64,000 bases of DNA from Kitasatospora humi (GCF_020907985.1 NZ_JAJJPA010000006.1:202628-266627); one strand, 5' to 3'. Positions 7,940 to 16,405 are shown, counted from the first letter of the stretch. The notes: a model not told the origin generated them from the letters alone. A program made the numbers and translations.

Positions 7940-7958
7940 TCATAACAACGTGTTATGA
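7940..7958. promoter_or_regulatory. 19-bp perfect palindrome, likely operator
   Basis: TCATAACAACGTGTTATGA has 8-base arms around a 3-base centre, the shape of a TetR- or MarR-type operator. It lies about 108 bases before the carotenoid-oxygenase remnant at 8066 and is AT-rich compared with its surroundings. The motif differs from the operator-like repeat at 9291-9331. The rest of 7754-8065 shows no gene. Confidence 0.55.
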
Positions 7959-8065
7959 ACCGTCGCGGTGCCTTCCGGCCCCGGAGCCACGGCTGGGGCA
8001 CCAGCGGCTCAAGGTGCCGCCGACACCGCTGTGACCAGGGTGCGGATCACACCAGCCCGGCTGCG

Positions 8066-8629
8066 ATGGCGCCCACCATCGACCCGTGCTACGTCTTCCA
8101 CTTCCTCAACGCCCATGACGCGCCTGACGGTTCGATCGTGCTTCATGTCATGCGCTACGAGGAGATGGCGCGGCGTGCCGCCGACGGGACCACGCCGTCG
8201 ACGCACAGCGCCGTCCTGTGGAAGTGGACGATCGACCCGGCCACCGGCACGGTGCGCGAGGAGCAGATCGACGACAGGCCGGGCGAGTTCCCGCGCACCG
8301 ATGACCGCCTGGTCGGCCTCGACTCGGCCCACGGACACATCACGAGCGGAACCTCGCTGGTGTGCTACGACCTCGCCACCGGCCGTACGACCAGCCACGA
8401 CTTCGGTCCCGGACGTACACCGTCCAAGGCCGCGTTCGTCCCGGCCGACGGCACGCCCGGCGGTGCCGGCTGGCTCGTGACCTATGTGCACGACGCCGCG
8501 ACCGACCGCAGCGACCTGGTCCTCCTCGCCGCCGCAGACCCCTCCGCCCCGCCGGTCGCCACCATCCACCTGCCCGCTCGCGTGCCCTTCGGCTTCCATG
8601 GCAACTGGATCGCCGACCGGGACGAGTAG
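8066..8629 (+). pseudogene. Carotenoid/stilbene oxygenase remnant, C-terminal part only
   Basis: About 187 codons match the last part of the RPE65/carotenoid cleavage oxygenase family. Visible signatures are the third iron-ligand region (CYVFHFLNAHD), the eFPR-type segment (GEFPRTDDRLVGL) and the C-terminal fourth-ligand motif (VPFGFHGNW). Family members are usually 450-500 residues with four iron-binding histidines; here the first two and the N-terminal propeller blades are absent. The open frame is intact, so a short product is possible but should be inactive. I see no N-terminal pieces upstream. Confidence 0.8.
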
Positions 8630-8679
8630 GGGGTCCGGTCGATCAGAAGCCGGCGAGTGGGCCGTCGGCCGTCCCGGTC

Positions 8680-9273
8680 TCAAGCGGGCGGGCGCAGTCC
8701 GGCGAGCAGCACGTCCGTGGCGAGTGCGGCGGCCTCGTCGAGGGGGGTGTCGTCGAGCAGGCCGCCTGCGGCGAGCGCGGCCAGTCCGTGCATGGTGGCG
8801 AAGGCCACCTGAGCCAGTTGCACCGGAGAGCCGGGACGGACCGCGCCCGTGCTCTGTCCCTGCGCGATCAGTTCGGCTGCGATCACCAGGCTTCCCTCTC
8901 CGAGTTCGCGCAGCTCCTGGCTGGAGCCGTCGCTGTGCTTGGTGGTGAACATCAGCTCCAGGAGCGCGCCGCGCTCGACCGCGAAGCCCAGGTAGGCCCG
9001 GCCGAGTGCGGCCAGTCGCTGCTGCACCGTGCCGGGTCCGGCTGCCGCCTGCCGCATGCGCTGGTTGAGCTCGGTGAACCCGCCGGTGACGAGGGCGTCG
9101 ATGACGGCTTGGCGGTCGCGGAAGTGGCGGGTGGGAGCCGAGTGACTCACGCCCAGGTCACGTGCCAGGCCGCGCAGCGTGAGGCTGGTCAGGCCCGATT
9201 CGGTCAGCACGGCCTCGGCTCGCTCCAGCAGGGCGGCCCTGAGGTTGCCGTGGTGGTACGAACCCTCTGGCAT
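8680..9273 (-). CDS. TetR/AcrR-family regulator
   Basis: A 197-residue protein with an N-terminal TetR helix-turn-helix (about residues 8-55, LRGLARDLGVSHSAPTRHFRDRQAV) and a helical ligand domain resembling the WHG type (FATMHGLAALAAGG). It is divergent from the SDR gene at 9373. A perfect 10-base inverted repeat in the shared intergenic region (9291-9331) is the probable operator, so it likely represses the SDR gene and itself. Confidence 0.9.
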   Translation of the reverse strand: MPEGSYHHGNLRAALLERAEAVLTESGLTSLTLRGLARDLGVSHSAPTRHFRDRQAVIDALVTGGFTELNQRMRQAAAGPGTVQQRLAALGRAYLGFAVERGALLELMFTTKHSDGSSQELRELGEGSLVIAAELIAQGQSTGAVRPGSPVQLAQVAFATMHGLAALAAGGLLDDTPLDEAAALATDVLLAGLRPPA

Positions 9274-9290
9274 GCGTCCTCCTCGCGTCG

Positions 9291-9331
9291 AATGTTGTCA
9301 CTTGACTACAATGATGGCCACTGACAACATT
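9291..9331. promoter_or_regulatory. Probable TetR operator between divergent genes
   Basis: AATGTTGTCA (9291-9300) and its exact complement TGACAACATT (9322-9331) are separated by 21 bases. The repeat lies between the TetR start (9273) and the SDR start (9373) and would cover both promoters. Confidence 0.6.
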
Positions 9332-9372
9332 GCGGCTGCCGCAGAGTACGCAACGGAAGTGGAGCCGCCATC

Positions 9373-10164
9373 ATGCCCACCATGATCTACCGGGGGACCG
9401 TTGCCCTGATAACCGGGGCGAGCTCCGGATTGGGCGAGGAGTTCGCGCGCCAGTGGGCCGAGCGGGGCGCCGACGTCGTCCTCGTCGCCCGCCGACTCGA
9501 CCGCCTCGAGGCGCTGGCCGCGGACCTGCGGAAGCGCTACGGCATCACGGCCACCCCGATCGCCGCCGACCTGTCCAGGCCAGGCGCCGCGGCCGAGCTC
9601 CGCGCAGAACTCGACGCACGCGGCATCGCCGTTCAGACCCTCATCAACAATGCGGGATTCGGCAGCTACGGCCCGTTCATGAGTCAGGATCCGGCGCAGA
9701 TCGCCCGCATGATCCAGCTCAACGTCGGAGCGGTCACCGAGTTCGCCCGTGCCTTCCTGCCGGCCATGGCAGCCGACGGTCGCGGCGCGCTGGTGACCGT
9801 CGCGAGTACCGCCGCCTACCAGCCCACCCCGTCGATGGCCGTCTACGGTGCGACGAAGGCGTTCGTGCTGAGTCTGACGGAGGCGCTCGCCCATGAGGTC
9901 CGGCGGTCCCCACTCCGGGTGCTGGCACTCTCCCCGGGGCCGGTGAGCACCGAGTTCTTCGACGTGGTCGGCACCGAGAAGGCCGCCGTGGGCAAGGTGG
10001 CCACCCCTGCGGAGGTGGTCACCGCGGCACGACGCGCACTCGAGCGCCGGAGCACCCCACCGAGTGTGGTCGCCGGATTGGGCAACCGCCTGTCAGCCGT
10101 CGCCGCCCGGCTCGCCCCCCGCCGGGTGGCTCTCGCGGCAGCCGGCCACGCGCTCAAGTCCTGA
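9373..10164 (+). CDS. Short-chain dehydrogenase/reductase (SDR)
   Basis: A 263-residue classical SDR. The cofactor motif TGASSGLG is near residue 15, NNAGFG near residue 92, catalytic Ser in VASTAAYQP and the intact YGATK active-site motif near residue 158. An Arg after the second strand (ARRLDR) suggests NADP preference. The substrate is unknown. It is controlled by the divergent TetR gene and followed by the remnant of another reductase. Confidence 0.9.
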   Translation: MPTMIYRGTVALITGASSGLGEEFARQWAERGADVVLVARRLDRLEALAADLRKRYGITATPIAADLSRPGAAAELRAELDARGIAVQTLINNAGFGSYGPFMSQDPAQIARMIQLNVGAVTEFARAFLPAMAADGRGALVTVASTAAYQPTPSMAVYGATKAFVLSLTEALAHEVRRSPLRVLALSPGPVSTEFFDVVGTEKAAVGKVATPAEVVTAARRALERRSTPPSVVAGLGNRLSAVAARLAPRRVALAAAGHALKS

Positions 10165-10180
10165 CGGGACCCCTCCCCCA

Positions 10181-10377
10181 CAAGAACGGCCCGCCCACGG
10201 TGTCAAGGACGACGTCGACGCCGTCCGGCGCCACCTCGGCGAGTTGCCTGCGGACCGGGGGCCGCTCCGCGCAACACGGTGGCGTCGTAGCGCGGCTTGC
10301 GCCAGGGTGAAGTCATCCGGCGTCGGCAGTCCAGCGGGGCGGCGGACCAGGCGTACAAGACGATGCGTCACGTTCAT
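10181..10377 (-). pseudogene. Degenerate CurA/MDR-type NADP-dependent oxidoreductase remnant
   Basis: Two short pieces of one family occur on the minus strand. The segment from ATG 10377 reads MNVTHRLVRLVRRPAGLPTP and continues DDF, like the N-terminus of CurA-type zinc-less medium-chain reductases. A second segment in another frame (about 10259-10185) reads QLAEVAPDGVDVVLDTVGG, matching the later nucleotide-binding part of the same family. Some 150 intervening residues and the C-terminus are missing. This accounts for most of the 10165-10472 gap; no intact gene was found there. Confidence 0.6.
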
Positions 10378-10472
10378 GGTCGGACGCTGAGCCTTGACCC
10401 GTGGGCCAGGGTCGAGGCCCAGACGACCGAGGGCGGTCGAGGACCGGAGCAGCCGTCGGCACTGAGACCGAT

Positions 10473-10841
10473 TCACCTCACAGGCTTGATGGTGAGCTCG
10501 ATCCTGTCTTCGTCGGGCCAGGTGATCTCGACATCACCGCTGCTGCCCCGGTATTTGCCGGTGCCCCCCAGGATGGCCCCGGCGGCGGTGCGCGGGTAGC
10601 TGCCGAAGCGGTCGATCACACGCTGGTACTGGAGTTCGCCACCGGCCAGCGTGAGCACGATCTGTGAGAGGACGACCGGCCCGCTTGGAGTCAGGTCGAC
10701 GATCGCGCTGCTCGCGACGCCCGAACCCGCCCGGGATCCGTCCGCGTGGAACAGGTCCAGGGTCGAAACGTACGTGAGTCCCAGGTCGGGAACTTCGGGC
10801 AGGGTGTTCTGAGTGCGGATGGCGGTCAGCTGAATGGCCAT
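10473..10841 (-). CDS. Allene-oxide-cyclase-like barrel protein
   Basis: A 122-residue protein with the hallmark segment AILGGTGKYRGSSGDVEI near its C-terminus, as in bacterial allene-oxide-cyclase/dirigent-like barrels. No signal peptide is seen. Plant AOC cyclises an allene oxide, and some bacterial barrel homologues act in polyketide pathways; the substrate here is unknown. ATG 10841 is preferred over an upstream in-frame start because family homology begins there. Confidence 0.75.
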   Translation of the reverse strand: MAIQLTAIRTQNTLPEVPDLGLTYVSTLDLFHADGSRAGSGVASSAIVDLTPSGPVVLSQIVLTLAGGELQYQRVIDRFGSYPRTAAGAILGGTGKYRGSSGDVEITWPDEDRIELTIKPVR

Positions 10842-10884
10842 GGCGGACAATCCTTCGGCAGGGGGACGCAACACCCATCATGAT

Positions 10885-10911
10885 TGCATACCGTGATCAA
10901 TACGCTGCATA
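10885..10911. promoter_or_regulatory. AT-rich regulatory region upstream of the AOC-like gene
   Basis: TGCATA occurs at 10885-10890 and 10906-10911, flanking the palindrome TGATCA (10894-10899). The stretch is clearly AT-richer than its surroundings and lies 44-70 bases before the start at 10841. A promoter or operator is likely, though exact elements are not assignable. Confidence 0.3.
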
Positions 10912-11027
10912 TTGTGAGCATTGCCGCCCCGCTTCGCCCGGCGCCCGCCACACCGTGACCGCTATGGCTCAACGTGCGGGCCGATAAAGGGAGGTCGGCA
11001 TGGGAGGCACCCTGTTATGGTGCGCCC

Positions 11028-11453
11028 ATGTCATCGATCAGGGAGTTCCAAGTCACCTTTGACTGCGCGGAACCCGAGCGCGTCGCCCGCTTCTGGTGCG
11101 AGGTGTTGGGGTACGTCGCGCCCCCGCCGAAGGGGTTCGCCACGTGGGAGGAGTACGACCAGTCCCGGGCTCCTGAGGATCGGGGTTCCTGGTTCGCCTG
11201 CAGTGATCCCACAGGGGTGGGGCCGCGGTTGTACTTCCAGCGCGTTCCCGAAGGCAAGGTCGTCAAGAACCGGGTGCACCTCGATGTGCGGGTCGGCACC
11301 GGGCTGGTGGGCGAGGAGCGCCTGGCCGCGCTCGAAGCCGAGTGCAAGCGACTGGTCGCGCTCGGCGCGGTACACGTGCAAACGCTGTATGACGGCAACG
11401 ACGCGTGCATCCCGATGCTGGACGTCGAGGGCAACGAGTTCTGTCTCGACTGA
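11028..11453 (+). CDS. VOC-superfamily (glyoxalase-like) protein
   Basis: A 141-residue protein with the pattern of actinobacterial glyoxalase-like proteins: QVTFDCAEPERVARFWCEVLGY at the start, GPRLYFQRVPE in the middle, NRVHLDVRV opening the second beta-alpha-beta module, and MLDVEGNEFCLD at the end. Metal-ligand positions of the fold (His in HLDV, Glu in GNEF) are present. Function is unknown; relatives include dioxygenases and resistance proteins. ATG 11028 is chosen where homology begins. Confidence 0.85.
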   Translation: MSSIREFQVTFDCAEPERVARFWCEVLGYVAPPPKGFATWEEYDQSRAPEDRGSWFACSDPTGVGPRLYFQRVPEGKVVKNRVHLDVRVGTGLVGEERLAALEAECKRLVALGAVHVQTLYDGNDACIPMLDVEGNEFCLD

Positions 11454-11549
11454 GCATTCCCCGGTGGCCCTCTGATGCGCTTCCCGCCCCAAGGAAGCCA
11501 CCGGGTAATTCCCGAGCGCTCCCTGGCCCGTCGTGCCACGATGCACGGC

Positions 11550-12314
11550 ATGTCTACTCGTGCGCTGAGCTTCGGGGCGGTGGCGGAAGCCTATGAAAGG
11601 TTCCGGCCGGGATATCCCGACGAGCTCCACGACTTGGTGATGACGTACGCGGGCAGGCCGGTTCGGACGGCGCTGGAGATCGGTGCGGGGACGGGCAAGG
11701 CCACTCGCCTGTTCGCCGAGCACGGGGTCAGGGTCACGGCGACCGAGCCCGACGCAGACATGCTCGCCGAGTTGGAGAAGACCGTGCCCGCCGGCGTGAC
11801 GGCCGTGCGGGCCGCGTTCGAGGACCTGCGGCCGGGCGAGACCTACGACTTGGTCTATGCGGCGGCGGCCCTGCACTGGACGCGCCCGGAGGGCCGGTGG
11901 TCACGAGTGGCCGCGTTGCTCGAACCAGCGGGCGTGGTCGCCAACTTCGGCGGCCCCGTCCAGCCGGCCGACCCGGCTGTGGAAGAGGCCGTGCGTGCGG
12001 CCCGGGCGCCGTTCCTGGAGAACGATGACGTGCCATCGCTCGACGGGACCGCTCCGGACGGCGAGATGCAGTGGCCCGGTACCGAGTTGCAACGGTCCGA
12101 GCTGTTCCATGACGTCCGCCAGTCCGTCATCGAACGGCGCTTCACGATGCCGACGCCCGAGTACGTCGGCTACCTGTCGACCGTCTCGGCCTATCTCCAA
12201 CTGCCGCGATCGACACGGCGGCAGGCGTTCGACGCGATCACCCGGGCCCTGCCGGACACGGTGGAGATCGCCGCGGACATCACCGTCCACCTCGCACGTC
12301 GGCGACCCGAGTAG
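11550..12314 (+). CDS. Class I SAM-dependent methyltransferase
   Basis: A 254-residue protein with a Rossmann-fold methyltransferase core. Motif I (ALEIGAGTGKATRLFAEHG) is near residue 40, the acidic residue ending strand 2 is in TEPDADM, and the strand-4 region reads YDLVYAAAALHW. The N-terminal FGAVAEAYERFRPGYP is typical of small-molecule methyltransferases of this class. The substrate is unknown. An ATG at 11541 is an alternative start. Confidence 0.88.
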   Translation: MSTRALSFGAVAEAYERFRPGYPDELHDLVMTYAGRPVRTALEIGAGTGKATRLFAEHGVRVTATEPDADMLAELEKTVPAGVTAVRAAFEDLRPGETYDLVYAAAALHWTRPEGRWSRVAALLEPAGVVANFGGPVQPADPAVEEAVRAARAPFLENDDVPSLDGTAPDGEMQWPGTELQRSELFHDVRQSVIERRFTMPTPEYVGYLSTVSAYLQLPRSTRRQAFDAITRALPDTVEIAADITVHLARRRPE

Positions 12315-12364
12315 GACGCGCAACGACCCGGCGCGGCTTGCCCGGAGGGCGGGGCGCACCCCCG

Positions 12365-12412
12365 GGTCGCGTGCACACCCTGGGGTCGCGTGCGCAGCCC
12401 CAGGTCGCGTGC
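12365..12412. repeat. Short direct repeats downstream of the methyltransferase gene
   Basis: GGTCGCGTGC occurs at 12365-12374, 12384-12393 and 12403-12412, a regular 19-base spacing, between convergent genes. Function unknown. Confidence 0.6.
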
Positions 12413-12431
12413 GCCCCCTCAGTCGCCTGGG

Positions 12432-12974
12432 TCAGGAGACCGCGTCCGGCCCGTCCACTGCGTCAACCGGCCCGCGTTCGTCCAGGTCCGCCAGCTCCCG
12501 CGTGAGCCGCTCGATCATGGACCGTCCCTCTTGCACGTTGAGCCGGGGGAACTCGAAGCCGAGGATGCCTTCGCCCGCCACGCCGACCTGGACCCTGAGC
12601 GCCTGCGCCACTCCGGGGACCAGCTCCGGATCGCTCACCCAGGCGAGCCGGTCGAGCGTCCACGAGTGCACCAGTTTGCCCGGTGCCGGCCGGATGAAGC
12701 CGCCGAGAGTGAAGAGCACGAACCGCTGCGAGGTGAGTGCGAGGATGAAGCGGCCGGGCGTTCGGATCGGGACCTGGAGGACCTCGGTCCGCCCCCGCCG
12801 CGCGACGAGCGCCATGCCGGCCGCGCCCGCGAGCCCGCCGATGCCCGCCGCACCACCGATCATCGTGCTGCGGACCCCGCCGATGCGGAACGCGGCCACC
12901 GCGTGGAGCACGCGCTCGTCAGGCATGAGGTTCCCGGCGAGTCGAGCCTCGACCTTCTCCCGCTGCGTCGCCAT
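12432..12974 (-). CDS. PH-like-domain protein of unknown function
   Basis: A 180-residue protein. After a short basic N-terminus it has a Gly/Ala-rich hydrophobic segment (about residues 38-58, possibly one membrane helix) and then a beta-rich region with RFILALTSQRFVLFTLGG, like bacterial PH domains. ATG 12974 follows GGGGAGGG. It is monocistronic by position. Role unknown. Confidence 0.7.
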   Translation of the reverse strand: MATQREKVEARLAGNLMPDERVLHAVAAFRIGGVRSTMIGGAAGIGGLAGAAGMALVARRGRTEVLQVPIRTPGRFILALTSQRFVLFTLGGFIRPAPGKLVHSWTLDRLAWVSDPELVPGVAQALRVQVGVAGEGILGFEFPRLNVQEGRSMIERLTRELADLDERGPVDAVDGPDAVS

Positions 12975-13211
12975 CCGCGGCCCTCCCCAGGTTGTCGGTA
13001 CCGGCACTCTAGAGCCGATCGTTGATCGAGAACCAGAGGCTTCTGTAACAACTCCCGGGAGGGCTGGGTGCGCCCTCCGGTGGATTCGCGGTCGTGCGCG
13101 GCCACGTCAACTCCCCTGCGAGGTCGGTGTCCTGGTACCGGTTGGAGACGGGATCGGCAGCAGGCCCGCTGGGACCGGCCAGGTGCGGATGGACGGGTTC
13201 CTCAGGCGCTC

Positions 13212-13240
13212 CGGGCCGCCGCCGGACGCGCGGCGGCCCG
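13212..13240 (-). terminator. Terminator downstream of the ECF42 operon
   Basis: CGGGCCGCCGC (13212-13222) and its complement (13230-13240) form an 11-bp stem with a 7-base loop, 50 bases beyond the sigma gene stop. The interval 12975-13290 also holds an 18-base palindrome ACCGCCGCATGCGGCGGT (13269-13286) and two 11-base repeats GCCGCACCCGG (13242-13263). No gene was seen in it. Confidence 0.55.
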
Positions 13241-13290
13241 AGCCGCACCCGGGCCGCACCCGGGCCGCACCGCCGCATGCGGCGGTGCCG

Positions 13291-14622
13291 TCACCCCAGG
13301 TCCGCCGCCTTGCGCAGCAGCACGGAGCGCTCGCGCGCATTGCCGCACAGGCGGGCGGCCAGCTCCAGTTCGGCCCGGGCCTCGGCGGTGCGGCCGAGGC
13401 GGACCAGCAGTTCACCGCGCACGCTCGGCAGCAGGTGCGACCCCGACAGCCGCCCGGAGACGACCAGGTCGTCGACCATGGACAGCGCCTCCTGCGGTCC
13501 GCTCGCCATCGCGACGGCCACGGCCCGGTTGAGCTCGACGACGGGCGACGGAGCCACTCGGCCGAGCGCCTCGTAGAGGAGCACGATGCGCTCCCAGTCG
13601 GTCTCCCGGACCGAGGGCGCCGCCGCGTGGCAGGCGGCGATCGCCGCCTGCAGACCGTACGGTCCCAGGCCGCGCCCGACCGCCGCGGCCCGGCCGAGCG
13701 CGGCCAGACCGCGACGGATCGCGGAGCGGTCCCACAGGCGGCGGTCCTGGTCCTCCAGGAGCACCGCCTCCCCGTCCGGCCCGGTACGCGCCGGGAAGCG
13801 CGAGGCGGTGAGCTCGAACAGCGCGAGCAGCCCGGACGCCTCCGGCTCCGCCGGCAACAGGGCGACCAGCATCCGGGCCAACCGCACGGCCTCGTAGGCG
13901 AGGTCGGTGCGCAGCAGGCGGTCGCCGGTCGACGCCGTCGAGCCCTCCGTGAAGACCACGTACAGCACGCTCAGGACCCCGCCGAGCCGCTCGCGCCGCT
14001 CCTCGGGCGGCGGTAGCCCGAACGGCACCCGCGCGGCGGCGATCGTCTTCTTCGCCCTGGTGATCCGCGCCTGGACGGTCGGCACGGACACCAGGAACGC
14101 CCGGGCGATCTCCTCGCTGGACAGGCCGCCGACCACGCGGAGCGTGAGCGCCACCCGGGCCTCGGGCGAGAGCACCGGATGGCAGGCGATGAACATCAGC
14201 GCCAGGACGTCGTCGTCCACCCGGTCGGGATCCCACGGCAGGTCGTCCGACCGCTCCTGCCCGGTCACCCCGCCCGAGCTGATCTCGCCCTCGGCCAACT
14301 GACCCGCCATCATGGCGTACCGCTCGTCCAGGGCCGACCTGCGGCGGAAGACGTCGATGGCCCGCCGCCGGGCGGTGGTCAGCAGCCAGCCCACCGGGTT
14401 GGCCGGCGCGCCGTCGCGCGCCCAGGAGACCAGTGCCTCCGCCAGCGCCTCCTGCGCGACGTCCTCGGCGAGCGCGAAGTCCCCCGTGTAGCGGGCCAAC
14501 GCACCGACGATCCGCGCGGACTCGATCCGCCAGATGGCCTCGACGGCCCGCAGCGCCGACGTGGCGCCCGGCGGGCCGTCGGCCGCCGCGGGTGTCAGAG
14601 CTGGCCCGTCCGCTCGCGCCAC
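13291..14622 (-). CDS. ECF42-type RNA polymerase sigma factor with C-terminal TPR-like extension
   Basis: A 443-residue protein with sigma region 2 (about residues 25-95, including LAEDVAQEALAEAL), region 4 (about 140-200, LSSEEIARAFLVSVPTVQARI) and a long helical C-terminal domain as in ECF42. I choose GTG 14622 because AAGGAG precedes it by 5 bases, giving a 28-base overlap with the upstream YCII gene. ECF42 sigma factors are typically encoded beside DGPF/YCII proteins, as here, and lack a classical anti-sigma factor; the extension is thought to be regulatory. Confidence 0.9.
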   Translation of the reverse strand: MARADGPALTPAAADGPPGATSALRAVEAIWRIESARIVGALARYTGDFALAEDVAQEALAEALVSWARDGAPANPVGWLLTTARRRAIDVFRRRSALDERYAMMAGQLAEGEISSGGVTGQERSDDLPWDPDRVDDDVLALMFIACHPVLSPEARVALTLRVVGGLSSEEIARAFLVSVPTVQARITRAKKTIAAARVPFGLPPPEERRERLGGVLSVLYVVFTEGSTASTGDRLLRTDLAYEAVRLARMLVALLPAEPEASGLLALFELTASRFPARTGPDGEAVLLEDQDRRLWDRSAIRRGLAALGRAAAVGRGLGPYGLQAAIAACHAAAPSVRETDWERIVLLYEALGRVAPSPVVELNRAVAVAMASGPQEALSMVDDLVVSGRLSGSHLLPSVRGELLVRLGRTAEARAELELAARLCGNARERSVLLRKAADLG

Positions 14623-15014
14623 GCCCGCTCCTTGATGATCCACTCGTTGTCCTGCGGGAACTCGTCGATGCCCGGCACTCGGCGGACCTCGCACTTCGAG
14701 CCGGGGAACACCGGCAGCCGGGTGGCCCACTCGACGGCCTCCTCCTTGGAGGCGACGTCGATCAGGTAGAAGCCGCCGAACAGCTCCTTGGTCTCACCGT
14801 ACGGGCCGTCGGTGACAACCGGGGTCTCCCCGCTGAAGTCGACCACCACGCCCTGGGACGGGTCGTCCAGGCCCTCGGCGGCCACGAGCACGCCCGCCCG
14901 AATCAGCTCCTCGTTGAAGCGGCCCACCGTCTCCAGCATCTCCTCGAAGGGCGTCTCCATCATCTTCGCGACGGACTCGTCCGTGCCCCGCATGATCAGC
15001 ATGTACTTCGCCAT
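14595..15014 (-). CDS. YCII-related (DGPF) protein
   Basis: A 139-residue protein with the family pattern: MAKYMLIMRGTD start, VVTDGPYGETKELFGGFYLI core (the DGPF-type motif) and the strand PVFPGSKCEVR. YCII-fold proteins are small dimeric ferredoxin-like proteins, some enzymatic. It is immediately upstream of, and overlaps, the ECF42 sigma gene, the conserved context for this family, so it is probably the target or co-factor of that sigma. Confidence 0.9.
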   Translation of the reverse strand: MAKYMLIMRGTDESVAKMMETPFEEMLETVGRFNEELIRAGVLVAAEGLDDPSQGVVVDFSGETPVVTDGPYGETKELFGGFYLIDVASKEEAVEWATRLPVFPGSKCEVRRVPGIDEFPQDNEWIIKERAWRERTGQL

Positions 15015-15187
15015 CTCGGTCTCCTTGCTCGTGGGTCGCCTCTCGACCCTCTCCACCACAGGTCGAACGGCGCGGTCGCAGATCGACACGGTAGGCGGAC
15101 TCGTACCGGATTTTCTTCGACGAGCGCCCACGCGGCACCCGGGCCCTGGTCGGGGTTTCGTGGTGATCGGACTCGACGGCGGCCGGG

Positions 15188-15481
15188 TCAGGCGCTGCGG
15201 AGCAGCGTCCAGGCCGGGGAGTCCGCCGGCGGGAGCGGGCGGACCTCCCACTCGGAGCGATCGGCCTGCTCGTCCCAGGACAGGACGTCGTCGTAGTACA
15301 AGCGATAGGCCCAGTACTCGGTGGATTCGTGGCAGACCAGGTCCGGGTAGGGCTCGAAGGTCAGCGGGCCCCACGACTCGTTGAGGCGGGCCACGGCCTC
15401 GGCGCGGTCGATGCCGCAGCGCGTGACCATCTCATCAGCGATCTCCGAGAAGAAGCTCCGCATCTCCTCGTCCGCTTCCAT
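15188..15481 (-). CDS. Conserved hypothetical protein
   Basis: A small acidic protein of 97 residues from ATG 15481 (GGAGAG precedes by 6 bases), or 103 residues from GTG 15499. It has an N-terminal acidic helix, then RLNESWGPLTFEPYPDLVCHESTEYWAY and a Trp/Tyr-rich region. It looks like a streptomycete conserved hypothetical. No domain recognised. Confidence 0.65.
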   Translation of the reverse strand: MEADEEMRSFFSEIADEMVTRCGIDRAEAVARLNESWGPLTFEPYPDLVCHESTEYWAYRLYYDDVLSWDEQADRSEWEVRPLPPADSPAWTLLRSA

Positions 15482-15653
15482 GAGGAACTCTCCGGCCACT
15501 GCGTTACCCCCGCTTCGACGTTGCCACTGATCCGTGCTGCTCCGGCGGGCGGTCGCCGGTCCGCTCCTTGATCATATTGATCGCGGCGCCGGCCGCCATG
15601 GGATCCGCCCCGCCGTCGCTCGGATCGGTGCGGCGCATCTCGCCGTCCGGCCG

Positions 15654-16358
15654 TCAGCGCGTCCCCGGGGCCGCCTGCCGGATGTCGGCCCGTGCCAGGG
15701 CGCCGGGTGCGAAGACGGCCGCGGCGACCCGTAGTTGCGGCACCAGGGCGGACCACAGCTCCTCCAGCAGCTCACCACGCTTCACCGCGGCCGTACGCAC
15801 TTCGGTGAACGGCTCGCCCGTGGCGATCTCCTGCCCGTCCGAGCGGTAGGTGGTCATCAGCACGCCCTCGCCCGGCTCGAGGTCGCTGATCTGCAGGGTC
15901 ATCCGGTTGGTGGCCGCGCGGTCGCCGCCACTGCGCCGCGCCGAACCGAACCAGACCGGGCCGCCGCCGCGCCCGTCGGCGACGACGGTCAGGCGCGGGG
16001 TGAAGATCGGCGGGTCCGGCTCGTAGTCCAGCCCGTCCAGGGCCAGGGCGGGAGTCTGGCCCACGGTGAGGCGGTTGGCGACCACGGCGATCTGCTCCCC
16101 GTTGCCGAAGACCAGCCAGTCTCCGGTCTGGCGGGCAGCGACGTAGTGGCGCAGGTGGTCCGGTGCGCGGGTGTCATCCGATGGGGCGACGATCAGTTCA
16201 CCCTGTGGGGTGCGATGCAGGGTGCGGGCCTGGGATGCGGGGCTGCGTCCGGTGAGGAAGTACGCGCCGAGCGTGCTGCCGTCACCGGTCCGGCACCACA
16301 GCACACCGCGCCCGGGGTAGTGGTTGCCCTTCAGCACCTCGCTCAGCATGCTCGACAT
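15654..16358 (-). CDS. IMP cyclohydrolase-like protein (PurO type)
   Basis: A 234-residue protein whose N-terminus (LKGNHYPGRGVLWCR, then GAYFLTGRSPASQARTL) resembles archaeal PurO, which closes FAICAR to IMP in the last step of purine synthesis. The segments WLVFGNGEQ and LDGLDYEPDPPIFTPRLTV fit the same Ntn-like fold family. Most bacteria use PurH for this reaction, so this may be a divergent homologue with another cyclohydrolase-type role. No purine genes are adjacent. ATG 16358 is favoured by AAGGGG 8 bases upstream. Confidence 0.65.
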   Translation of the reverse strand: MSSMLSEVLKGNHYPGRGVLWCRTGDGSTLGAYFLTGRSPASQARTLHRTPQGELIVAPSDDTRAPDHLRHYVAARQTGDWLVFGNGEQIAVVANRLTVGQTPALALDGLDYEPDPPIFTPRLTVVADGRGGGPVWFGSARRSGGDRAATNRMTLQISDLEPGEGVLMTTYRSDGQEIATGEPFTEVRTAAVKRGELLEELWSALVPQLRVAAAVFAPGALARADIRQAAPGTR

Positions 16359-16405
16359 GACCAACACCCCTTCGATTCAGAACGCCTGACGCCACATCAG
16401 CCGGC

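Noticed and set aside
8680..9273. TetR protein as the regulator of the palindrome at 7940
   Set aside because: Its own intergenic region carries a different repeat, and the palindrome shares little sequence with it.
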